DNA of 64,000 nt from Corylus avellana (Eukaryota > Streptophyta > Magnoliopsida > Fagales > Betulaceae), in NCBI RefSeq assembly GCF_901000735.1, contig NC_081546.1, positions 28,787,900-28,851,899 of the forward strand. The letters are read 5' to 3'. The position numbers were made by a program, and so were the translations under genes. Positions 44,090-56,250 of the stretch are shown here, piece after piece. The notes under the pieces are model-generated. The model was given only the letters and a program-made list of their open reading frames with translations. It did not search any database and was not told the origin of the DNA. Within the stretch, counting starts at the first letter, position 1. The number at the start of each line of letters is the position of its first letter.

Positions 44090-46149
44090 CTCTCTTTTGA
44101 ATTCTTTTTGTTGTTTGGAAGTCTTGTATTAAACCACAATTTATAGCATTTAAACAACTTATGTGGCGAAGTAGGAAATGTTTACAAGTAGTTTTTTTTT
44201 TTTTTTTTTGTGGGTTTTCAACTAGTTGATTAAGAGGTAACATTACAACCAATGAGCGTGAAAAGATAAATTTTAATTTTCATCTTTAGATTTTCAAGAA
44301 AGGATATAGGAAATGGAGATGTGGTTTCTTTAATAAGAATAATATAAAATAACACACCAAGCAACATGAGTCACAACTATGCTTTAAAAACATTAAAAAG
44401 GACACGGATTAAATAGTCAAAGTTAAAGGACACTGATTTTTTTTTAAAAAAAAATTATTTTTTTCAAAAAATTAATTATATGACACATGGCAACATTTGA
44501 TTGATGCTGACGTGGCGTTCCGTTAAGTTTTGGATGAAATTTTAACGGAGGTGCCATTTCCGTCTTTATGAAAATCACAGTACCTTCTGTGCTAAAAATG
44601 AAACCCTAAGGGAAAAAAAATAAAGTGTTTAAACCCTATGGGGCAAAAGAGTATTTAACCCTAAAAATTAAAATGCAGCAGCCCCCAAAACACCAAGACA
44701 ATCCAACAAGTTTTGTTAAAAACTTGTCTAAAACGGAACGTTTTGTAAAAAGATTTAAACGCAGTGTTTTGTTTGTCTTCCTCCTTAGAAAAGTTAAAAT
44801 GCTAACCTAAAACTTATGAAACTTAAAAAAAAAATTGATATGGTGAAAGCATCAAAGACCAAATCTCAATCCTCTTAATCTTGGAAATGCTTCAACCGCG
44901 TAATGTAAATGCCTCTGACGAGTGAGTGTTTAGACAGTTAGATTAATTAGTGGATGATCAATTGTCAGTTTTATGCTTGTTCTATTAAAACATAATAATA
45001 TGTTTTATTCGTCGATTTGGGTTTATTAAAAGGTTAAAAAAAATGGTTATACTAGAATTCCAGCATAACCAATTTATTTATTTTTTATTAAAACCATTCC
45101 CGATGTATTTTGAAAAACACCGAAAAATTTAAACCTTTCTACACTTACATGTGCGGAAAAAAAGGTGGCATCCATTGGTGGTGGTTTCGGCCACCCCNNN
45201 NNNNNNNNNNNNNNNNNNNNNNNNNNNNNNNNNNNNNNNNNNNNNNNNNNNNNNNNNNNNNNNNNNNNNNNNNNNNNNNNNNNNNNNNNNNNNNNNNNNN
45301 NNNNNNNNNNNNNNNNNNNNNNNNNNNNNNNCACATTTCTCCTGCCAGTGGCGGAGATAGAAAATCTTGAATTTTTTTCATTTTTAGAAGTATACCCACC
45401 ATAGAGTAAATACAAACGAAAAATAACTAATAACTCTTCTCTCATTTCTTTTGCAACTTGCCATAGGTTCTTCCTCGATCTGTCTTCATTTGCCACATGA
45501 TGAAAAAAAAAAAAAACTTATTATTCCTCTTTCTTTTGTCAACATAATCTGCATCTCCCACACTAACAAATGTCAACTTAGACATGGCCATATTGCATAA
45601 GTAACATGACGTAACGGAAGACTAAAGTAACTAATTAAAGAGCAACATCTTTGATTCTGTAAAGAGAAGTGTCTTCGTCTTCTACCCCAAGAGATAAAAC
45701 AAGCTTACATGCTAAAAGATAGATAAAACTCTGCAGAGTAGTTGAGAAAAAATTCTCTGATTTGATAAAAATTCAATTGATTTTACATAATAAGCTATAA
45801 CCTATTTATCGAAGAGAAAAACTTATAGAGGAAATAAACATAATCCTAGTAGTAATAGTAAACATAATCCTAATAATGAAAGGAAAATAATTAAAGTAAA
45901 TTTAACCCTATTAAGAAAAGGAAATAAAGTCCTAATAAAATAAAAATAAAAAGAAAATCCTAATATAAAATTGACAATAAGTGGGAATCGTGACAATCTT
46001 TCCTTTTGCATTCAATTGTCTGAGAACAGATAAAATTCTGATCAAACGGCGCTGCTCCAATATTATTTTTGATATTTTTCTAACTTTTCATTTTTACAAA
46101 AAAATATAGGTAAATATAGTCCTACATCGTAACATTAGTGAGTTAAAAA
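44090..46149. other. intergenic; MITE relic, gap of 134 N, repeat ends
   Basis: 44400-44665 is a relic of the GGGTTAAATAC-type MITE (TGCTGACGTGGCGTTCCG, AAATGAAACCCTAAGGG, GTATTTAACCC). 45165-45197 is the start of a GC-rich GGTGGTGGTTTCGGCCACCCC-like core that runs into the gap at 45198-45331. CAGTGGCGGAGATAG at about 45346 is a common repeat end. No gene. Confidence 0.55.
45198..45331. other. assembly gap (134 N)
   Basis: The only gap in the window not exactly 100 N, so probably a sized gap. It begins inside a GC-rich CCACCCC core. Confidence 0.99.
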
Positions 46150-46700
46150 GAATTAGAACACAAATTCAATTGCATTACTTGTGGTTATATTAGAATATAT
46201 TGATCTCCATATTTATTCAGAGTTCAAGGACACTGTAAAATATAACATAAATTACTCTAATTGGGTTTATGTAAATCCAGTATTTCACCCAAATCACCTC
46301 ATAAGTGAATCAAAAAACTTTCATTGTTCTATTAGAGGATAAGCTTCTTTTCTTTTCTTTTCTTTTTTCTTTTTTTTTTTCCAGTACAAAAATTGCTTTA
46401 TTCTAGTATAGAAAGAAATTATGATAGGACATCACTGCAAAGGAGTTTCTGTTTAATATTACTGAAACTCATTAATTAAGGAGCATTTAATATCCAATTG
46501 AAGTGAAAAAAGAAAAATGTTCTTTTCAATTTTGTATTTGATTTTATGTACGTTAGAACTACTAACATAAAAAAATAAAACATTTATTTTTTTTAATTCC
46601 AATACGAGAAGGATCGATTTAGAGAAGTAGCTGGCAAATTTGGTTCTAATAGATATCTAGACATCGAATTGGAACAATCAGAAATTTTTACCGAATCAAA
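46150..46700. repeat. duplicated spacer block C''', copy 4
   Basis: Matches 42470-43060 closely (ACTTGTGGTTATATTA, CATTGTTCTATTAGAGGATAA, GGACATCACTGCAARGGAG) and is followed by the second small secreted protein gene, so block plus gene were duplicated together. Confidence 0.87.
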
Positions 46701-46703
46701 ATC

Positions 46704-47143
46704 TTAGGGCTCGTGCATTTTTCTCTTCATGCAGTCTTGGAAACATTCTGTATATTCCGACTTAACCAAGGGGAAATTACGGTTATTTTTTCTCGTCCTT
46801 GCGGTCTTTTTGGTGCACTCTTTCCTACATGCTGCTTTTGCTGCTTCTAATTTTAAATTAGTGCTTTCTTTTTCCGAACCAGAAGTTTGTTCTTCCTTGG
46901 GAGTACTTATTGAATGAGGATCTTCTTTTTCCTTGGGAGTATTTTTTTTCTCTTTGAACGATTGTGTTGATGTTTAGCATCATTATGTGGATAGAGGGAG
47001 ATAATTGGAGAGGAATGCGGAAAAGTAGTAAGAGAGGAGGGATGATTGAGAGATAGATGGGAAAATGACCGGTTTTCTGCTTGCACCGTAGCTTGAACAA
47101 CGATGGCCAACACCACCACCATCATCATCGGAAGTCTTTTCAT
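46704..47143 (-). pseudogene. small secreted Cys-rich protein, copy 2 (2x CX3C), frameshifted at a different site
   Basis: ATG at 47143, signal peptide (MMMVVVLAIVVQAT), then an in-frame linker (SLYPHNDAKH, NRSKRKK). The frame is then lost at an A-run that is 2 nt longer than in copy 1 (46942-46949, T8 on the plus strand against T6 at 43864-43869). In the shifted frame follow the Lys-rich linker and the Cys domain CRKEC (46814-46831) and CFQDC (46731-46748), stop TAA at 46704-46706. The Cys spacing is the same as in copy 1. The C-terminal domain is well conserved between the copies although neither is open throughout, which suggests selection before decay, or sequence errors in the runs. No family name is assigned. 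Confidence 0.68.
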
Positions 47144-47557
47144 AGAAAATTAGCTAGGAGCATCACAAAACCACAGCCCACTACATATTTAAAAAGAAAA
47201 ACTAAAAATTAATTAAAGAAAACGAAGATAAATAAAAGAGCATCCAATTCCAAACAAGAAAATAACAATTTAAGGCCTGTGTGTGTTACTTCAAATCTCT
47301 CTAAAAAGGCATCTAGAAAATTTATATACAAAAAAATAGATCAGGATCCAACAGAGTGTCCAAACAATTAGTCCACTGATTAGTTTTTTTCAACCTATTA
47401 GGTGATTGAAAATCATCCAACCCCAATCCACCTTTTCTATGAAACATAATTAACCATTCAAAGGTCTAAAAGAAAATGGTAGGTTTAGATCCTCTTTGGT
47501 CTACACTGCTGGAGAGCATCACCACCAAGAGTTAGCATTGACATACAAAGGTGTTAG
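47144..47557. other. intergenic / 3' flank of the CPL4-like gene
   Basis: No feature. Presumably contains the 3' UTR of the minus-strand phosphatase gene. Confidence 0.45.
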
Positions 47558-49465
47558 TTATTGGCTCTTTGTTTGGTTGACAGGAAAGTTCTCTTCAGGT
47601 TGCTTTTGCCACAGATAATTTGCAGCTTCTAGCCACCCTGTATGGACCAAAAACTTGTTCTGTTTCACTGCCCAACGAGATTTCTCTGTTGCACCATCTG
47701 TAGAGACCACATGCGTCACGGATGAATCGAGCTCCGTTGCACAAGTAGCTCCCAAATTCTCTGCCATCCTCCAGAGATGGTGATTATCTGCCGGGAATTT
47801 TGTGGGAAACACGCGGCTAAAGATGATTTTACACCCCTTCAGGGTTTCTTTCCTAATTGTTTTCAGAACCTGCAGAAAATGACATACAGAAAAGTTTACC
47901 AGGATGAATTAATGGGAAGGCATTCAACAATTATTACTTAAGTTAACATACAGCAGTTAAAAATTGATTCATGGTTACAAAAAGGAACTATGGTGTCCAT
48001 TCAATACTTAGAACCCTGACCAGGCCACCTTATTTAATGTTTTCTGAGAATGGATCTTCACTACCAATCTGACACAAAAGCAGGATGTGTAACTTTCAGA
48101 CTAGTAGTATTCAGTAGGCCAGACCCCATGCCAGATTAGGCGGAACCCAACCAGAAGCAGAAAGGGAGAGATGATAGTGGAAATTAAGAATTTTACAAAG
48201 ATGCAAGACACTAAATAAGCCAGGTTTAATATATTAACCAAAAAAAAAAAACATTTATTGCACAGTTTTTTCAACCCATAATATCGGAAACAATTGAAAT
48301 CATCCTTGTCACAGGAATGTTAAGACTACAAATATGTATAGGCGCTTGCCACTGGGGACCAGGTCTGGACAACAAAAGTAGAACACTTGGAACAAAGCGT
48401 AGAATAAATATTTTAGTCATGTTTCAGTTGTCAAGAAGAGCATTACCTCCCTAACATCTCTGTCAACAAGATTATCCTCAAGTACCTGCAAGAAGGTTCC
48501 CCTACATTAGAATTTATCACACAACAAACTATATTAACTATTATCAATTGAGCGGAACGAAGAGGGACATACATCAAAAAACATATTGTGGATTTGCTTA
48601 AGAACTTTAAGAATAGTAGCAAGTGCTCCGTCAGTCTCACTCTCATCACTCTTCAACTCAGAAAGAGATTTACAACTGAAGCCAAATTGGTGGCAACTTG
48701 AAGCAAAGAAGTGATATCTTTCCATCAATATCAAATTGTCCTTGTGCTTCGTCCATGCCTACAATAATGCATTAAACATTTATATCTAGATTATGGTAGA
48801 AGGATGATTCTAGCAAACAAAAACCTATAAAGATAAATTGGTGGTTCAAGGCAACAGAAATGATACCCAGTGAATCAAAGCAAACACTGGGTATCATTTC
48901 CTATTCAGCCTATCTTTTAAGCAAGAAAGAGTGCAGATATAAAAGAATGAAGCACAGACAAGCTGGTAGTAGGAAATACTTCATTAAATTTCCCTTTTAG
49001 CTCCATTTGTGGCAAATAATTTCTTTACAGCGAGGGCCATTAACAGCCTCAGACAGACTCTAAGGGTATACAAAGTCCTTCTATATACACCAGGAGAAAC
49101 TGCATATTCTGCATATCCTTTCAATCCTGACTACTAAATCTTTCTGGTTTGATTTCAGTAGCTCCTAGTGTAAAACAAAGTTGGCATATTGAGGTTGATT
49201 TTCTGAACTCCAGGACACTGTCAAGGCATTTTACTGCAGACCTCTTAAACTAAAATCATACTACCTCATCGAGGTAGAAATACCACTGTTCGGTTCCCTA
49301 ATTTCTATAATCTGAATTAGGCCCAATAAAAGGGAAAAGACTACTCCCCATCCTCAGAAGAAAAGACAATTTGTTCCATTTTGGATACATATATATATGA
49401 AAAGATAGGTTTATTTGTACCTATTCAACAATAATTTATTAATTTCCTGTTGCCCATCATAAGGA

Positions 49466-49504
<39 letters not shown>

Positions 49505-49895
49505 ACTTCAGGTCTGGTTAGCACATCTAACAAGTATTATCAGATTAACATTAAAATACACTGGTTAAGCAAATATAAAGGTTAGCTGAATGCAAATGTA
49601 CCTACATTTTCTGTATCATCAAGAATCAGAACTGCACTTTCTTGCCCCAGCACGACATCAAGACCCTTTTGATGTCTATGGGTGCCATCATCTCGTGAAA
49701 TCACTCTATCACTGAAGTACTCTCTTTGAGGATCAAGCAGCTTAGCCATTTCCAATGCATAGGCCCGATCACCCATTGTATAAATATACATCTCAAACAT
49801 CTCACTTGCTTCTTTTAAAAACGTGCGAACAAAGGGCCTTAACTTGGTCATCATATGCATAAAATCCAGCATGAAGAGGCTGCCTTTTGAGACAT
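47558..49895 (-). CDS. CPL4: RNA polymerase II CTD phosphatase-like 4 (FCP1/BRCT type), C-terminal exons only
   Basis: Minus-strand exons 49606-49895, 48573-48758, 48447-48485 and 47558-47869 join in phase (96, 62, 13 and 103 codons, with a split first codon). Exon 1 gives the second half of the FCP1 homology domain (MMTKLRPFVRTFLKEASEMF, YIYTMGDRAYA, RVISRDDGT, VLGQESAVLILDDTEN), then AWTKHKDNLI, SLSELKSDESETDGALATIL, and a C-terminal BRCT domain (GCKIIFSRVFP, LGATCATELDSSVTHVV, FLVHTGWLEAANYLW). The family dephosphorylates Ser residues of the RNA polymerase II C-terminal repeat in the nucleus. The N-terminal exon with the DxDxT nucleophile motif (DLDHTLLNS in relatives) is not visible upstream to the next gene. 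It may sit in the gap at 50311-50410, or the copy may be truncated. The acceptor at 49896-49897 is weak. Confidence 0.88.
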
Positions 49896-51974
49896 CTATC
49901 CATTTCATAATTTTTCAACACAATAAGGCAACAAGTACATATAGTCACTAAAGTGTGAAGAATGTCAAAGAAAACTAACTGGTGCAACAAAATCAAAAGT
50001 ATTAGATGATAATTTACAAAAATTATCACTCATCTTCTGTGCCAGCAGCAGATTGGGATAGAGCAAAAGCCGACTCATAACCAATCGAAATTAATAAGGG
50101 ACTCTATTTAGTTTGCAAGGTCCAATGGGGACAGGGATGCAAACAGTAAGATTGGCATTATTCTTAAATAATTTCCTTTAATATGATAGGTTCTGAATAT
50201 TCCACATTACTACCATGTAACCCATGCAAAATAAATCCCATGATACAAATTTTGCCTGACAACTACCAAACCATCATATCTGCAGTTCACGAAAAAAATA
50301 TTTCATTGTGNNNNNNNNNNNNNNNNNNNNNNNNNNNNNNNNNNNNNNNNNNNNNNNNNNNNNNNNNNNNNNNNNNNNNNNNNNNNNNNNNNNNNNNNNN
50401 NNNNNNNNNNCTCTCTATAAGTTATTCATCTTACCAATGTGAGATTGGCGCATTACTGTAGCGCCCCTATAATTGATCAACTAATATAACTAATTCGGAG
50501 TGTTACTCGTAGCATTCTCCACACTAATTAACTGGTAATTAGCTGGAAATATTATAACACACCAATAAACTAGAGTAAAATAATGTAGAAAGCATAAATG
50601 AAATGATCTGAAGCATATCTAAATATCATTAAGATTGACTATTATTATATCAATTCCAACACAGAGCTTCCAAGGATAATTCCTATCACTACGTACTCTA
50701 AGCAAACCTGTCCACCCGAGCTATTCACTTAGCATCTTTCCTAGCGAAATGTTCTCTCCCAAAGGGCCAAAAGTACATCAAACCTGTAAAACTGCAAAAC
50801 ACCGAAGTGTTTTACAATGGAAAGTGAAGTAACTACATAAGTCCACGATTTAGTAAGTAAGGTACTCCAGAATGTATACTATGCAATGAGCCTTAAGTGA
50901 AAGGGAATGTATCTTGCAATCTTCAAAAAAATAGCAGGACATGACATGAGTTTAATTGAAAATAAATCGGTATTGTGTCTACTACTAAGCTGATATAAAA
51001 TGGTTTAGATGTTAAAAAGTAAGCTAAATATCAGTGACAATTCACATTTTAATGCATAAAACAGGTTAATTACATAATAATATATTGTTTAGTTATAACT
51101 TTCTTCACATGGTCTATCTGGGACTTTAACCCCTTCTCAGCAGGGTTGATACTGTCCCGAAAGACTTATAGTACAACACTAGTGCCCCAATGTTGCCGCA
51201 TATTGTCCATCAAAAGCGACCCGATTGGTTCTGGCCCCGAGTGATCCACACCACTTATTATGTCATCTTCAAAATTATTATTTAGTGTATCAATATTTCA
51301 ATTTTTCTCAATTCGACCAATTCGTTAGAATTTTCTGTTAAATTTTGCCAAAATTCTCAAAATACCAATTTTAAAAAAATAAAAAAATAATTTTTTTTTC
51401 AAAGATTCAGGTGTGGGTATTTTTGAAAATTCTGTTAAATCCTGACTAATGCCCAAATCCTTGCAATTTTTTTTTATTTTTTTTCCCCTAAAAAGGAGGG
51501 GTATTTTGGGAGTTTTGACACCCCGTCGTTTGGATTTAATAGAAAATCTAAGAGATAGTTGAAATTGAAAAAAATTGAAATATGAATACACTAAATTGAT
51601 ACTTTTTAAAGTTTAAGTGTATGATTACAAAAGTGATGAAAGATCAAGAGTGGTAAGAAAAATTTTCCTCATTTTTCATTTATTTCGTTAGTTATATTAT
51701 TTAATATTTTTAATTAATTTTTGCTTGACTCTATCTTTTAGTTTTGCCCCCTATGAATTAAAATTCTCGCTCCACTATTGCCTCAAGGTAATTAGTGCGT
51801 ATTTATTATGGGGTGTTACAAAACATCCTTTCCTGCCTATTCTTTCTTTGGAATATCAAAATCCAAAGAAACTAATGGACTGATTGGTTGGGTAGCACCC
51901 AATACAATTAGTTAGATGATATAGATGCCTTGTTATGTAATTATAACTTGTTAAGTTTTTTTTAACATGTTCGA
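49896..51974. other. region between CPL4 and RTNLB21, with a gap and no coding signal
   Basis: Expected to hold the CPL4 5' exons, but no matching peptide is seen. Contains the 100-N gap and, from 50411, repeat-like DNA (ACCAATGTGAGATTGG, TAGCGCCCCTATAATTG). AT-rich with repeat traces up to 51800 (CTCGCTCCACTATTG, the inverse of the common GGCGGAGCCA end). Confidence 0.5.
50311..50410. other. assembly gap (100 N)
   Basis: 100 N placeholder upstream of the partial CPL4-like gene, the likeliest site for its missing exons. Confidence 0.99.
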
Positions 51975-52140
51975 GTAATGTTATATATCACCCTATTATT
52001 TTTCTCCAAAGCTTATGAGGTCTAGTCCTTTAGCCTCCAATCCCATTTTCATGCACGGTACACACCAAATGCTATAGGAACAGCGTTGCATAAGCTTTGG
52101 AGGAATGACGGAATATAATGGGGTGATATATAATACCATT
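51975..52140. mobile_element. small MITE with ~45-bp terminal inverted repeats
   Basis: The left end GTAATGTTATATATCACCC through CTCCAAAGCTTATG is matched in inverse by CATAAGCTTTGGAGG through GGGTGATATATAATACCATT. Total about 166 bp. The target duplication is not obvious. Confidence 0.82.
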
Positions 52141-52715
52141 TTCATTGATGTTCATGATTTATAGCTATGATACAATATGTGGCCTGTGGGGTCCCAGGAA
52201 CTATCTTCTTATTATGTCTTGCTCTAAATAGTAACCTTCAAATTTATTAGATATGTACTCTCACCTCTGTAGTCAGTATGGAGACACTTTAATCTTCAAT
52301 TTTTTCATCTATAACCAAATAAAACCAGCTCATTTCTATAAGGGAATCCACATTCCCTTAGGTATCTGGATTCCATCCACTTAAGTGCAATCAAACAAAA
52401 ATCTCAAAAGATTACGCGATCCAAACACTCCATAAGTATTTATCTCCCAACAACTTGCAAAATATGCCTTTAAAAGCCACTTCATACATGCATCAACTAC
52501 TTTTTACATTGTGAATTGGATGAAATTTCTTCAGCACTAAATCATGTGTATAGCAACAAAGATTTTTTTTTTTTTTTTTTTTTTTTTGTGTGTTACAGCA
52601 ACAATATGTTTTGCTTTTTATCCTTTTCTTTTTCTTGTGAAACAGTCAATTATTTGCCCATGAATGTGACTCTCTCATGTATGTACTTCTCTATCCAAAT
52701 TGATGCTGGTCCTTG

Positions 52716-55700
52716 TCATGATGTTTCTTGATCACCTCCTGCTTCATCTTCCACCCACTCATCTCTCATGGAAGACTGCTGATAGCATCGGAAAGCCACA
52801 TACAGCATGAACACTGCAAAACAGTTTTCACTAGAATCTAGTAACACAAAGCCAAAACTTTGCTAATAGCTATGAAAATCCTGGATTGCTTAATGTTATA
52901 TATAAACAGAGACGGAACCAGGAGACCCTAGGGCCATGGCCCCGGTTTTAAAATTTTCCCGTTTTCAGTCCTTAAAATTAAGCTTAACCTCTATCAAAAT
53001 TAGGTTTAGCCCTCTTTCATGCTTTGACCCCTTAAAGAATCATGGTTCTATTAAAGATGTTCTCACCTTCCCAAATGCGTGCGACCGTTGAGGATAGGTT
53101 CAAAATGAGAAAAACAGTGGATGCAGCCACGGCTTTCTTGTGAGAGCACGAGTCCCATATGTCGTGGAAGCGTCGAAGCCAAAATTTAGCTGCAATTGAA
53201 AACTAGCACATGTTAAATTCTCTATCTTTTTTCAAACTATTCCTTAATAAGCGACGCCCAACACAGAACATTTAATTGAAATGGAAAGTAATGACGGATA
53301 CAATGCTTGAATTCAAGACTATTGTCAAACTATCTCTTGGAATTTCACGTCCGAATTTCAAATTCGGGCGCGAGAAGGATGCAGGCCGGGGTGTCCTGAG
53401 CAAGTAGACCCCGCATTTCAGGCCGCCCAGAGCACCTAGGCATACACCCTTCCTTCTCTTATTTCTTGCTCGAATTCTAGAAAATCCTAGCTTTAGAAGA
53501 GGTAATTATAGCTTGGTGTACACAAAAAGCATAGTCATCCAACTTTTGGGAGCTATATTAAATTGAGAAACTTACCTATTGCAGTTAACTGTGCAGAGTA
53601 CAAGGAACAGATTTTTGGTAAAGTGAAAACTCCCACAAAACCTGAGCCAGTGAGCACAAAAACGAGTCAGTAAAAACTATAGAGTGAAAGACAATAACAC
53701 CGACACTGGAATTTCAGCATAATCTCTCAATAAATAAATAAAAACTCTCCCCAATTAAACCTAGACAGAATCCACCTACTCAAATGAGAACTTATTTACC
53801 CAAGCAGGAGTTTATCTACCCGAATGTGTTCGGGCAACCGCCGAACACATATTCGGGCAGATGAACTTTAAGTACAATAAATTTTTCTTTCTTTTTTACT
53901 TTTAAACCTAAGCACGCCTTCAAAATCAGTTAAAAGAACAGGAAAAAAAAAAAAGGGCGGGGGCGGAGGGGGGGATAAAAACAGAGGAAAAAGAAACCCA
54001 AGTGAAGCTTACCTAATTTAACAACGGTCCAAATGGTTATGCAGCTGCCACATCTAGCCAAAACAAAGAGAAGTACTGCCAGCTGCCATTGTCATAAATT
54101 TCACTATTTGTCATCTTTTTATATTCACAAAAAAAGGCTCTTTTAGCTTCATTAATGTCCACAGAAAGAGTGAAAAAAAATAAATTAAAAAAAAATTACC
54201 TTCATTGTGGTAGAAGGATCTCCAGAAAAAAGGGCTCTGAGTTTTAGCAGCAACTCATTAACGTAAGGAAGAAACAATCTCAGTAACCAAATAGCTTCTT
54301 GTTCCCCTAGCACATAGCTTGAATCATCTATAATTACAACTCCCCTAATTCAATCATTCAGAAAAGGAAGAAGAATCAGAAAGAGACCAAATTGGTAATA
54401 TCTTTCTCTGTTAATTAAGAAGTGTTTGAGTAATTACCTGCAAATGAGGGTCCTATAGATGAAAATGGCAGCAAGATAAACAAGACCCAGGTAGGAAATC
54501 ACAGAAACAAAGCTGCATATACAATAATTAAAAAGATTTGAGTTCTGGGCTCTGTTATAAACCAGAGGAATTGCAAATCAAAAAGGCTACTTAAAATTTT
54601 CTTGACTGTGGATCTTCTAACCTCAAATTTATATCCTTTGTATAGGAAGAAGAGAGTATTACAAATGATCCAATTAGCAAGACAAGTGCAGATCTTGGGA
54701 CTTCTTTCCACATCACTAAGTCCACTGCAAAAAAGAGAGAGAGAGAGAGAGAAAATGAATCATAAAATTGCAAGAACTTTCCTGAAGAATTTGCAATTGT
54801 ACTGTATTTCTAAAATCAGACTTACCAAAACTTTGCAATTTGCTGTGGGTTTCTGGAAAAGTTTGGAACTCATAAGAACCTACATCATAAAATCTTCAAA
54901 CTCAAACCAAATTCGATAGATTCACAAAGTGAATTGAAAATGCAGATAAATTAAAGACACTAACTTGAAGTGGGTTTTGAGAGATTCTGGTGTCTTGGAG
55001 TAGGTTTTGATAAATTCTGGTACATAGTACGGCGTTTTTCAACTGGAGGGGGCTGTTTCACAGTGGCCATTGGTTTCCTATGAACTTGATGATGATGAAG
55101 CTTTTTCTCTTCATTGACAATCTTCTTCTCATCATTGACAATCTTCTTCTCATCACTGACAATCTTCTTCTCTTCACTGACAATTTTCTTCTCTTCATTG
55201 ACAATTTTCTTCTCTTCATTGACAATTTTCTTGGGCTCTGGGACATTGATTTTCTTAACATCAATCTCAATCTCAGTCTCCTCATCATCCACCTCCTCTT
55301 CATCTCCTTCATCCTCACCATCAACAACATCAAGACCATCATCCTCCTCGCCATTGTTCACATCCACTTTTGGAGCACAATTCACCACAATACTCCGATC
55401 TGTTATGACCTTTTCTTGACAAACACCAAACTCCTTGCAAGTTTCATCAGATCCATCAACTGGGATTTTCTCACTTCCTCCAACAGACCCATCACCAATT
55501 TCCTCCACTGATTCATCCACAGTTAGACTCAAATCCGACTTGGCCTTCCTCAGCTGAACTGAACTCGTCTGATTAGCTCCATTGCCGCTTCCTTCAACAC
55601 CCTTGACCGAGTCCGATTTAACCTTCCTCAGCTGCACAGAATTCTTCTCAATTCCCGGTGCAGATCTTGGCTTCCTCGTCTGAATTGGGCTCCGCTCGAA

Positions 55701-56114
55701 TTTCTCATCAGATCTCAACTTCCTGGACTGAACTGGGCTCTTCTTGATTCCGTCAGCAGAAACACTCAGCTCCTTCAACTGTTCCTCAGAATTCTTCTGC
55801 GGCTCAGGTTTCCGTTTGGATATCTGAAATGGGCTCTTGTCAAAACCCTCAAAGCTCTCGGATTTCCATGTCTTCCTCTTCCCACTGGCCGCCACAGCAC
55901 CAGTTTGGCCTCTCTTCACCTTTGCAGCAGCACTCCCACCACCACCGCTACCGCCACCGCCATTTGCAGAAGCCCCTCCACTCTGTTGAGAGCTTTCTTC
56001 TTCTCCTTCTTCTCCGTTGAAGACCTTAATCCCACCTTTCACTTCATCAATCTTCATCCTGCTCTCCCACACTGACCCTGCCACCACTCCACTTCTCCTT
56101 CTACCCTCATCCAT
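52716..56114 (-). CDS. RTNLB21: reticulon-like protein, RTNLB21 type, nine exons, complete
   Basis: Exons (5' to 3' on the minus strand): 54965-56114, 54826-54879, 54622-54724, 54438-54512, 54200-54344, 54013-54082, 53576-53641, 53067-53189 and 52716-52813. All borders are GT-AG and all phases join without a stop, giving 627 aa from the ATG at 56114. Exon 1 encodes a long disordered N-terminus: Gly/Ser-rich near 45-70, recurring SPxQxRK / SVQLRK motifs, an acidic block (~255-285), and a run of EEKKIV-type repeats (~295-335). The reticulon domain starts in exon 3 (VDLVMWKEVPRSALVLLIGS, ~402) with two long hydrophobic hairpins (VILSSSYT, SYLGLVYLAAIFIY; LAVLLFVLARCGSCITIWTV) and the tail HKKAVAASTVFLILNLSS. 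Reticulons shape ER tubules through membrane hairpins. From memory the Arabidopsis orthologue neighbours CPL4, as here. Introns carry repeat fragments (e.g. 52905-53040). Confidence 0.95.
53819..53857. repeat. hairpin in an RTNLB21 intron
   Basis: CCCGAATGTGTTCGG, a 7-nt loop, then CCGAACACATATTCGGG: a near-perfect stem with a 2-nt bulge, in the intron between exons at 53641 and 54013. It lies in a GC-richer pocket (from 53330) unlike the surrounding intron. Confidence 0.85.
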
Positions 56115-56250
56115 TATCTCTTTAACTCGCTTAAATTATACTTCCACTCTGTTTCTCTCTCTCTCTCTATCTCTCTCTCTCTCTCTCTCCCTCTAGCGTA
56201 ATGATTACTACAGTGGTGGGGCGGAGCTGCTGTGGAAATCTAACTCGTAT
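56115..56250 (-). promoter_or_regulatory. RTNLB21 5' leader with CT/GA-rich tract
   Basis: Immediately upstream of the ATG is a (TC)n-rich run (56154-56193 on the plus strand, so GA-rich on the sense strand), common in plant 5' UTRs and core promoters. No clear TATA was chosen. Confidence 0.5.

Noticed and set aside
55058..55511. Frames with Met/Arg/Leu-rich or Leu/Ile-rich repeats across reticulon exon 1
   Set aside because: Out-of-frame readings of the EEKKIV repeat DNA.
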